Origin: Halococcaceae archaeon | GTDB lineage: Archaea; Halobacteriota; Halobacteria; Halobacteriales; Halalkalicoccaceae | Length of the DNA stretch: 11,162 bases | Reading direction: 5' to 3' | NCBI GenBank assembly: GCA_007129135.1 | Contig: SKWB01000025.1 | Span: 1-11,162 of the forward strand | Shown here: positions 5,318-11,162 of the stretch, one piece after another | How the letters are laid out: every line of letters starts with the position of its first letter | Numbering within the stretch: the stretch's first letter is position 1 | Made by a program: the position numbers and the translations under genes | The notes under the pieces: generated by a model | The model's database searches: none | Told to the model about the DNA's origin: nothing | Seen by the model: only the letters and a program-made list of their open reading frames with translations

Positions 5318-6346
5318 ATGGCAGGAGACGACGGAGACACCCCCCAGGACGGGGAGGGAACCGACGGGGAGGCCGGCTCCACGGTCGAACTCGCCTACGC
5401 CGGGATCGGGACGTTCCTCAAAACACCGCAGAGGGAAGTGAACGCGCTCTCGGACGAGCAGGTGGCGGTGCTCGGCGTCCCGTACGACGGCGCGGTGAGC
5501 AACCGGCCGGGCGCGCGCTACGGTCCGGCGGCGATCCGACGCGAGAGCGGCTGGTGGGCGTATTTGGGAGGATACAAGGGTGGGTTGACGAACCTCCAGA
5601 CCGGGCGGGAGGTCGACCTCTCGGCGATCTCGGTCGCCGACTGCGGGGACGTCCCCGTCTTCCCGATGAGTCACGAGAAGACGGCCGGGGCGATCCGAGC
5701 ACACGTCGCGGCGGCCGCCTCGACCGGCGCGTTCCCCATGCTGCTCGGCGGCGACCACTACTGCACCTACCCCTCCTTTCGCGGGTACGCAGAGGGCGCG
5801 GGCCACGACCGCGTCGGGCTGGTACAGATCGACGCCCACTCCGACACCGTGGGAGAGAGCGCCGTCTTCGGGAGCGAGTTCCACGGCTCGAGCACGAACC
5901 TGATCGCCGAGAGCGACCGCGGGAGCTTCGACTCGATCGCGCAGGTCGGCCTTCGCGGGTACGAGTCGCCCGGCTTCTTCGAGTTCGCGGAGGAGGCGGG
6001 AATGGACGTCCAGACCGCGCGGGACGCCCGCGAGCTAGGGATCGAGGAGGCCGTGAGACGAGCGCTCGAGGCGGCCGGCGAGGGGGCGGATTCGATCTAC
6101 GTCACCGTCGACATCGACGCGGTGGACCCGAGCGCCGCACCGGGCACCGGAACCCCGGTTCCAGGCGGGTTGACGGCGGACGAGGCGCTCCGGGTGATGG
6201 AGACCCTGGGGGCCGACGAGCGCGTCGGCGCGCTCGACCTGATGGAGGTCGCTCCGAACTACGACCCGACGGAGACGACCGCCCGCCTGGCGGCGTCGCT
6301 GCTCGTCACGGCGCTCGAACGACGATTCGCCGAGGTCGAGGGATAG
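5318..6346 (+). CDS. Arginase/agmatinase (SpeB-like) family ureohydrolase
   Basis: The 342-residue protein has all ligands of the binuclear metal centre: H147 (GGDHY), D172, H174 and D176 (QIDAHSDT), and D265 and D267 (VDIDAVDPS). The C-terminal PGTGTPVPGGLT (275-286) and VAPNYDPTET (311-320) regions are like those of agmatinases. The family hydrolyses a guanidino group to urea and an amine. The substrate loop after the metal motif reads FHGSSTNLI (188-196) rather than the HGTxF form of well-known agmatinases, so agmatine is only one option. Guanidinobutyrate, guanidine or formiminoglutamate enzymes are others. The N-terminal 25 or so residues are acidic and low in complexity. The start is an ATG at 5318. 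The gene is followed by dppA after 30 nt. Confidence 0.85.
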   Translation: MAGDDGDTPQDGEGTDGEAGSTVELAYAGIGTFLKTPQREVNALSDEQVAVLGVPYDGAVSNRPGARYGPAAIRRESGWWAYLGGYKGGLTNLQTGREVDLSAISVADCGDVPVFPMSHEKTAGAIRAHVAAAASTGAFPMLLGGDHYCTYPSFRGYAEGAGHDRVGLVQIDAHSDTVGESAVFGSEFHGSSTNLIAESDRGSFDSIAQVGLRGYESPGFFEFAEEAGMDVQTARDARELGIEEAVRRALEAAGEGADSIYVTVDIDAVDPSAAPGTGTPVPGGLTADEALRVMETLGADERVGALDLMEVAPNYDPTETTARLAASLLVTALERRFAEVEG

Positions 6347-6348
6347 AG

Positions 6349-6355
6349 CTTTTCC
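6349..6355 (+). promoter_or_regulatory. Possible TATA-like element of dppA
   Basis: CTTTTCC is centred about 25 nt before the ATG at 6377, in the 30-nt gap after the ureohydrolase stop. No Shine-Dalgarno site is visible before dppA. A separate leaderless transcript is therefore possible, but read-through from the upstream gene is equally likely. Confidence 0.28.
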
Positions 6356-6376
6356 GTCACTCCGCACAGGCGAACC

Positions 6377-7213
6377 ATGCGCGTGTTCGTCTCGGCGGAT
6401 ATGGAGGGGGCCAGTGGAATCGCGACCGCAGAGGACGTCGTGAAGGGCTGCGAGGAGTACTCTCGGGGGCAGGAGCTCCTCCACCGGGACGTGAACGCGG
6501 CGGTAGCGGGGGCGTTCGAGGCCGGGGCGAGCGAGCTGCTCGTCAACGACGCGCACTCGACGATGCGGAACCTTGACCGGGAGCGACTCGACGAGCGAGC
6601 GGCGCTGATCCGCGGAGCCACGAAACCCCGGTCGATGGTCGAGGGAGTGGGAAGAGAGCACGACGTCGCGTTCTTCGTCGGCTACCACGCGATGGCCGGC
6701 ACGCCGAACGCCGTGCTCAACCACACGGTCCTCGCACACGAACTGCTCCGACTCCGGGTGGGAGACGACGAGGTGGGCGAACTCGGGTGGAACGCCCGGT
6801 TCTGTGCCGCCCTCGGCGTCCCTGTCGGTCTGGTGAGTGGCGACGACGCCACCGCTGCGGAGGCGCGGGCGGCGCTCGGCGACGTGGAGACCGTCGCCGT
6901 GAAGGAGGGGATCGACCGGTTCAGCGCCCGGTGCCGGCCGATCGCGGAGACCGGAGGGGAGATCCGCGAGGCGGCCGCACGGGCGGTCGAGCGAGTCGAC
7001 GAGTTCGAGATCGAAGAGCCGGAGGAACCGACGCGGATCGAGGCCGACTGGTCCGCGACGAACCACGCGGCGCGAGCCGCCGGCCTCCCGGGCGTCGAGC
7101 GGATCGCCGGCCGGACCACCCGTGTCGAAGCGGAGAGCTACCCAGAAGTGTTCGAGCAGGCGGTCGCGATGTGCCGGGCGGGGGCGGCCGGTCGAAACGA
7201 GTTCTACGGGTAA
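6377..7213 (+). CDS. dppA: M55-family D-aminopeptidase (DppA-like)
   Basis: The 278-residue protein matches peptidase family M55, whose type member is Bacillus subtilis DppA, a zinc D-aminopeptidase that removes N-terminal D-residues from small peptides. As I recall the DppA structure, its ligands are D8, E10, H60, H104 and E133, with H115 as catalytic base. Here D8 and E10 (SADMEGASGI), H60 (VNDAHSTM) and H104 (GYHAMAG) fall at the same positions. H116 (NHT) and a Glu in VGDDEVGELG (E135 most likely) fit the rest. No signal peptide is seen, so it should act in the cytoplasm, perhaps as a decamer like DppA. The start ATG is 30 nt after the ureohydrolase stop. The following LarA-like gene has its own TATA box. 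Confidence 0.88.
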   Translation: MRVFVSADMEGASGIATAEDVVKGCEEYSRGQELLHRDVNAAVAGAFEAGASELLVNDAHSTMRNLDRERLDERAALIRGATKPRSMVEGVGREHDVAFFVGYHAMAGTPNAVLNHTVLAHELLRLRVGDDEVGELGWNARFCAALGVPVGLVSGDDATAAEARAALGDVETVAVKEGIDRFSARCRPIAETGGEIREAAARAVERVDEFEIEEPEEPTRIEADWSATNHAARAAGLPGVERIAGRTTRVEAESYPEVFEQAVAMCRAGAAGRNEFYG

Positions 7214-7220
7214 GCCGGGG

Positions 7221-7228
7221 GTATAATT
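7221..7228 (+). promoter_or_regulatory. TATA box of the LarA-like gene
   Basis: GTATAATT is centred 26 nt before the ATG at 7251, in the 37-nt gap after dppA. It is a strong archaeal TATA box at leaderless spacing. The LarA-like gene can thus be transcribed independently of dppA. Confidence 0.72.
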
Positions 7229-7250
7229 CACCTCTCCTCGTGGGTCGTAC

Positions 7251-8519
7251 ATGGAGTTTCCAGGGGCGGAGACGATCGACCCGCTGCTCGACGAGATCGA
7301 GTTCCCTGCGTTCGTCGAGGCGCACTACGAGCCGCCGACATCCTCGGTAGAGGAGGTCGAGGCGGCCACCGAGGAGGCGCTCACACGACTCCCGTGGGCC
7401 GACCTCCCGCCAGGGGCGACGGTCGTGATCGGACTGGGGAGCCGCGGCGTGACCGATGTCGTCCCGGTCGCGCGGTGTGTCGTCGAGGGGGTCAGAGAGC
7501 GCGGGTTCGAACCGGTCGCGATCCCCGCGATGGGGAGCCACGGCGGGGCGAGTGTGGCGGGTCAGCGGCGAACCCTCGAGTCGCTCGGTCTCACCGAAAA
7601 CACTCTCGACTGTCCGATCGACGCCCGGATGGAGACCGGAGAGGTGAGGGGGATACCGGTCGCGCGGGCGGCGCTGGAGGGTGACGCGCTGCTCCCGGTC
7701 AACCGGGTGAAACCGCACACGAACTTCGACGGGCGACTCGAGAGCGGTCTCTGTAAGATGCTCGCGGTGGGCTTCGGGAAACGTGCTGGTGCGCGCGTCT
7801 TCCACGAGCGGGCCGTGACCGAGGGCTACGTCCCGACGATCGAGGGGACGGTCCGGACCCTCCGCGACGAACTGACGGTCCTCGGCGGGGTTGCGATCGT
7901 CGAGAACGCGCGGGACGAGACCGCGCTGATCGAGGGGATCCCGGGCGGGGAGCTACTCGAGCGCGAGTCCGCGCTCCTCGAGGAGGCGAAGGAGTACATG
8001 GCGACGCTGCCGTACGACGACCTCGACGCCCTCGTCGTCGATCGGATCGGGAAGGACGTCTCGGGGACCGGGATGGACACGAACGTCATCGGTCGGTTCG
8101 GCGTGCTCGGTGCCGAGGAGCCCCCGGTGCCGGAGATCGACCGGATCGCCGTCCTCGGTCTGACCGAGGCGACCCACGGGAACGGCCACGGGATCGGCCT
8201 CGCGGACGTGACGACCGTCGACGTGATCGAGTCACTCGCGCTGGACGAGATGTACGCGAACGCGCTCACGAGCGGGTCGCTCTCGCGCTCGCGGCTTCCG
8301 GTCGCGCTACCGACCGACGAACACGCCGTCGCCGCCGCCCTCACCTCCGCCGGACCCTACGATCCGGAGAGCGCCCGGGTCGTCTGGGTTCGGGATACGG
8401 GACACCTCTCGACGCTCCGTATCTCGAGGGCACTGGCGGACGAACGGGTCGACGGCCTCTCGATCGGGGACTCGGTCGCCCTCTCGTTCTCGGAGGGAAA
8501 GGCCACCTTCTCCGGCTGA
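7251..8519 (+). CDS. LarA-like protein (nickel-pincer racemase/epimerase superfamily, DUF2088)
   Basis: The 422-residue protein resembles the LarA (lactate racemase) superfamily. Candidate active-site residues are R65 (GLGSRGVTD), H97 (AMGSHGG), H156 (NRVKPHTNF), K169 (GLCKM) and H185 (ARVFH). From memory, Lactiplantibacillus LarA uses H108, H174, K184 and H200, with K184 tethering the nickel-pincer nucleotide. The 16-residue distance from lysine to the last histidine is the same here. The C-terminal half has Gly-rich segments at 263-284 and 303-319 (GLTEATHGNGHGIGLAD). Known family members racemise or epimerise 2-hydroxy acids; this substrate is unknown. No larB, larC or larE for making the cofactor is in view. 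An ATG start follows a clear TATA box. Confidence 0.78.
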   Translation: MEFPGAETIDPLLDEIEFPAFVEAHYEPPTSSVEEVEAATEEALTRLPWADLPPGATVVIGLGSRGVTDVVPVARCVVEGVRERGFEPVAIPAMGSHGGASVAGQRRTLESLGLTENTLDCPIDARMETGEVRGIPVARAALEGDALLPVNRVKPHTNFDGRLESGLCKMLAVGFGKRAGARVFHERAVTEGYVPTIEGTVRTLRDELTVLGGVAIVENARDETALIEGIPGGELLERESALLEEAKEYMATLPYDDLDALVVDRIGKDVSGTGMDTNVIGRFGVLGAEEPPVPEIDRIAVLGLTEATHGNGHGIGLADVTTVDVIESLALDEMYANALTSGSLSRSRLPVALPTDEHAVAAALTSAGPYDPESARVVWVRDTGHLSTLRISRALADERVDGLSIGDSVALSFSEGKATFSG

Positions 8520-8613
8520 CCGGCGACTGATCGACCCGCTTCTCGAGAGCCCTCTCCGGTAGCGCCACGGCTGCCAGAAAGTTCATTACTGACGATCGGT
8601 AGGTCCGGGTAAC

Positions 8614-8624
8614 GTATCCGATAC
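8614..8624 (+). repeat. 11-bp palindrome at the -26 position of the transglutaminase-like gene
   Basis: GTATC and GATAC are perfect complements around a single C. The centre, 8619, is 26 nt before the ATG at 8645, so the palindrome covers the expected TATA site. It may be an operator overlapping the core promoter, or the promoter itself. Confidence 0.4.
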
Positions 8625-8644
8625 AATGAGGTGTTTTTCCTGAG

Positions 8645-9832
8645 ATGAAGCGTCGACGGCTCCTCGCGAGCCTCGCGGGCGCGTGCGGAACGGCGCTGGG
8701 CGGCGGCGTCGCGGCCCTCACCGTCGGGACCGACCAGGTCGCGGCGAGCGCGCGACGACGTGCCCCCTCGGAGGTCAGGATGCAGGCCCTTCCGACCCCG
8801 GCGACCGTCGCCGGCCGGACGGAGGAGACGGTGAGCGTCGCGGTAGCGGACGTCGACGACGTCACGGGACGGATCGTCGGCGAACGCCGAGAGGCCGGGA
8901 CGGATACGCTGCTCGGACGGGTAGAGGGTCCCCCGGTCGGTGAGGTCTCCGGGATCGTGACCCTCGAGTTCGACCGGCCGCCGCTCAACGACCGGTGGTA
9001 CTACGCGGTCGGGGTCGAGTCCGAAACCGGGAGCCGACGACTCTGCGAGTCCGATCCGCTCCGGGCGTCGGGGGGCGGTGTGGTCCCCACACCGCTGGCC
9101 GACGCGCCCGAACCCGGACGGTTCGACCACGGTCGGCTCGGCGTCGAGGAGGGTCGGTACGAACTGACCCACGTCTGGCGGGATGACGACGGCACGCACT
9201 GGCGGGTCGAGTACGCCCTCGCGAAGTCGGCCTACGAGCGCGCTCGGGGGCGCGCTCGGGGCTACGTCGGGTCGTTCGCCGATGCGAGCGTGAACCGGTA
9301 CGCCGGCCACCTCGGGGAGGTCATCTCGCGGGAGGCGCGGCCGGTCGACGACCAGCGTCTCGGGCGGGGATTCGACGACGCCGAGGCGTTCTCACTCGCC
9401 GTCCGCTACGTCCAGTCGATCCAGTACGCCCTCGACAGCGAGACGAAGGGCACCCACGACTACCACCGGACGGTCGAGGAGACGCTCGTCGACTGTCTCG
9501 CCGACTGCAAGGACGCGACCTACCTGCTCTCGGGGATCCTCTCGCAGGAGCCCTTCGGCTACGAGACTGCGCTGGTCTTCCAGGCTAACCACGTCCTCCT
9601 GGGCGTGCGCGGCGAGGACCTCCCCGGCGAGTACGACGACGCCGGACGGCTCTCCGCGCTCGACGGCGAGTACGTCCCGATCGAGACGACCGCTCGTTGG
9701 CCGATCGGGGCCTACCCCGATCGACCGGTCGTCGCGATCTTCGACGGCGAACGCTGGCCCTACGTCAACGGCGAGGCGCTCGGTCCGACGCTCGAGACGC
9801 AGATCGACCAGTTCCGCACCCACTACGGCTAG
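8645..9832 (+). CDS. Tat-exported transglutaminase-like protein
   Basis: The 395-residue protein starts with MKRRRLLASLAGACGTALGGG. This fits the twin-arginine pattern RRxLL followed by a hydrophobic stretch, so folded export is expected, as for most haloarchaeal secreted proteins. A beta-rich N-terminal part (about 45-190) of unknown role precedes a transglutaminase-like domain. There, C288 (DCLADCKDATYLL), H316 (FQANHVLLGV) and E347 (YVPIETTA) can form the Cys-His-acid triad, with E in place of the more usual D. C284 is close by, so C288 is the best guess for the nucleophile. Archaeal relatives are often considered cysteine proteases rather than cross-linking enzymes. C14 in the signal region could suggest a lipobox but the context is poor. 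It lies 125 nt after the LarA-like gene and 59 nt before the CocE-family gene. Confidence 0.8.
   Translation: MKRRRLLASLAGACGTALGGGVAALTVGTDQVAASARRRAPSEVRMQALPTPATVAGRTEETVSVAVADVDDVTGRIVGERREAGTDTLLGRVEGPPVGEVSGIVTLEFDRPPLNDRWYYAVGVESETGSRRLCESDPLRASGGGVVPTPLADAPEPGRFDHGRLGVEEGRYELTHVWRDDDGTHWRVEYALAKSAYERARGRARGYVGSFADASVNRYAGHLGEVISREARPVDDQRLGRGFDDAEAFSLAVRYVQSIQYALDSETKGTHDYHRTVEETLVDCLADCKDATYLLSGILSQEPFGYETALVFQANHVLLGVRGEDLPGEYDDAGRLSALDGEYVPIETTARWPIGAYPDRPVVAIFDGERWPYVNGEALGPTLETQIDQFRTHYG
9239..9262 (+). repeat. 12-bp in-frame tandem duplication
   Basis: CGCGCTCGGGGG is followed at once by CGCGCTCGGGGC; only the last base differs. It encodes RARG-RARG at residues 199-206 of the transglutaminase-like protein, a basic patch in an otherwise acidic protein. 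It looks like a recent slip-type duplication. Confidence 0.75.
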
Positions 9833-9862
9833 TTCCGGCGATCCGTTCCGCGAGGTGGGGGA

Positions 9863-9868
9863 GTTAAC
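9863..9868 (+). promoter_or_regulatory. Possible TATA-like element of the CocE-family gene
   Basis: GTTAAC is centred about 26 nt before the ATG at 9892. It is the only A/T-rich run in the 59-nt gap. The spacing fits a leaderless transcript; the match is weak. Confidence 0.33.
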
Positions 9869-9891
9869 GGAGCACACACCGACCGTGGCGC

Positions 9892-11162
9892 ATGGCCAAC
9901 GATCCGACGTACGGAGTGACCGTCGCGTTCGACCGGCGTGTCGAGACCCGTGACGGCGTCCGCCTCTCGACCGACGTCTACAGGCCCGCGGACCCGGAGA
10001 CGGGCGAGCCGATAGACGAGCCGATGCCGGCGCTGCTCGAACGCACGCCGTACGACAAGCGTGCGAGAGAGCGCGTCGAGAACGCAGGCCGGTACTACGC
10101 GAAACGTGGCTACGTCGTCGCGCTCCAGGACGTCCGCGGGCGCTACGCGAGCGAGGGCGAGTTCTACCTGCTGAAGAACGAAGCCGAAGACGGCGCGGAC
10201 ACGGTCGAGTGGCTCGCCGGTCGGGCCTACTGCGACGGCCAGGTCGGGACGATGGGTACCTCCTACATGGCCTGGGTCCAGACCGCGCTCGCGACCCAGG
10301 ATCCCGAGGGCCTCGCCGCCATGTTCGTCAACCAGGGCGCGGCGAACGCCTGGGAGGCGACGCTGCGACACAACGGCGCGTTCGAACTGCGCTGGCTCAC
10401 CTGGGCGCTCACGCTCGGCGCACCCGGCGCGCAACGGGCGCTCTCGGATCCGGACCTGCGACGGAAACTGGCCGCGACCGACACCCGCGACATGCTCGCC
10501 GAGGGCCCCGTGATCGAGGGGCAGTCGCCGCTCGCCGACCTCCCGAACTACGAGCGCTACGTCTTCGACTACGCGACGACCGGGGGTGGGAGCGAGTTCT
10601 GGGACTCGCCCTCGCTGAACTTCGCCCGCCATTACGACGGGATGGCCGACGTTCCCACCGTCTACTCCGGGTCCTGGTACGACTCCTACGCGAAGGCGAC
10701 GGTCGACAACTTCGAGGCTCTCCGGGACCGGACGGAGAGCGACCAGTTCCTGATCGTGGGGCCGTGGACCCACGGCGGCCAGTCGACCTGGACGCGGACG
10801 TTCTCGGGCGAGACCGACTTCGGCGAGGCGGCGGTCGTCGACTATCTGGAGACGCGCCTGCGCTTTTTCGATCACTACCTGAAGGGGAGAGACACCTGGG
10901 CCGACCAGCCCCCGGTCGAGTACTTCCGGATGGGAACCGGTGACGGCTCGCTCGCATCGGGTGGCAGGCTCGCCCACGGCGGCGAGTGGACGAGCGCCGA
11001 GGGGTGGCCGCCGTCGGGCGTCGAAACCACGACGTACTACGCACGTGGCGACGGCACGCTCTCGACCGATCGACCCGAGGATACCGAGTCGGCGACGACC
11101 TACGAGTTCGATCCCCGTGATCCCGTCCCGACGATCGGCGGAAACTGCTCGTCGTACTACAC
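9892..11162 (+). CDS. CocE/NonD (X-Pro dipeptidyl-peptidase S15) family serine hydrolase, 3' end outside the window
   Basis: The frame is open from ATG 9892 to the right edge: 423 codons plus 2 nt. The alpha/beta-hydrolase half begins with the family strand VETRDGVRLSTDVYRP (17-32), then RTPYDK (51-56), ALQDVRGRYASEGEF (77-91) and the nucleophile elbow GTMGTSYMAW with S124. The acid is D264 (SGSWYDSYAKA) and the base H294 (VGPWTHGG). A cap domain lies between about 150 and 250. The jelly-roll domain typical of the family starts near 375 and is cut by the edge. Family members cleave esters, amides or Xaa-Pro peptides; the substrate is not predictable. No signal peptide is visible, so it should be cytoplasmic. 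The elbow has Ala where relatives usually have Gly (GxSYxG). Confidence 0.9.
   Translation, partial: MANDPTYGVTVAFDRRVETRDGVRLSTDVYRPADPETGEPIDEPMPALLERTPYDKRARERVENAGRYYAKRGYVVALQDVRGRYASEGEFYLLKNEAEDGADTVEWLAGRAYCDGQVGTMGTSYMAWVQTALATQDPEGLAAMFVNQGAANAWEATLRHNGAFELRWLTWALTLGAPGAQRALSDPDLRRKLAATDTRDMLAEGPVIEGQSPLADLPNYERYVFDYATTGGGSEFWDSPSLNFARHYDGMADVPTVYSGSWYDSYAKATVDNFEALRDRTESDQFLIVGPWTHGGQSTWTRTFSGETDFGEAAVVDYLETRLRFFDHYLKGRDTWADQPPVEYFRMGTGDGSLASGGRLAHGGEWTSAEGWPPSGVETTTYYARGDGTLSTDRPEDTESATTYEFDPRDPVPTIGGNCSSYY

Noticed and set aside
6035..7252. A 405-codon minus-strand frame opposite the ureohydrolase end and dppA.
   Set aside because: It mirrors conserved plus-strand coding sequence and has no recognisable motif or promoter.
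8541..8548. TCTCGAGA palindrome after the LarA-like gene, considered as a terminator.
   Set aside because: It is only 8 bp, has no loop and no following T-run, and XhoI-like palindromes are expected by chance in this base composition.
8520..8644. Search for a tRNA or small RNA in the 125-nt gap.
   Set aside because: No cloverleaf, T-loop motif or extended stem could be recognised; only promoter-like elements and the short palindrome are visible.
9829..10977. A 382-codon minus-strand frame opposite the CocE-family gene.
   Set aside because: The plus strand has a full Ser-Asp-His hydrolase pattern over the same region; the minus product has no family features.

Overview
The window looks like chromosomal DNA from a haloarchaeon (class Halobacteria). 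GC content is high, the proteins are rich in Asp and Glu, and gene starts show TATA-like elements about 26 nt upstream of the start codon with no room for a leader. A twin-arginine signal and several protein families common in haloarchaea fit the same picture. Genus cannot be told from sequence reading alone. No rRNA, tRNA, CRISPR array, insertion sequence or integrase was seen. Gene density is very high: the longest gene-free stretches are about 147 nt (2195-2341) and 125 nt (8520-8644).

Left part (1-4862). The 3' end of a gene resembling threonine synthase is followed by a convergent membrane-anchored winged-helix regulator. That regulator is divergent from a LysE-type exporter. The exporter overlaps tail to tail with an HD-domain phosphohydrolase. 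Next comes a two-gene unit of alaX (alanyl-tRNA editing) and a DUF3179 protein, spaced by 2 nt. A helix-hairpin-helix plus RNase H-like exonuclease follows, and it abuts a convergent cyclophilin-like protein with no intergenic base.

Central part (4863-8519). The cyclophilin-like gene is divergent from a same-direction series: an arginase/agmatinase-family ureohydrolase, an M55 D-aminopeptidase (DppA family) and a LarA-like protein that keeps the lysine/histidine pattern of nickel-pincer racemases. A perfect short inverted repeat lies exactly midway between the two divergent starts. This is the most interesting block in the window. I infer a catabolic or stereochemical-conversion module acting on peptides, D-amino acids or hydroxy acids. 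No gene for synthesis of the nickel-pincer cofactor is in view.

Right part (8520-11162). A predicted Tat-exported transglutaminase-like protein is followed by the N-terminal 423 codons of a CocE/X-Pro dipeptidyl-peptidase-family serine hydrolase that runs off the edge. With DppA they could form a peptide-processing neighbourhood, but shared regulation is not shown by the sequence.

Family assignments rest on motif recognition from the translated sequence. Substrate-level functions for the ureohydrolase, the LarA-like protein and the CocE-family hydrolase are not settled.
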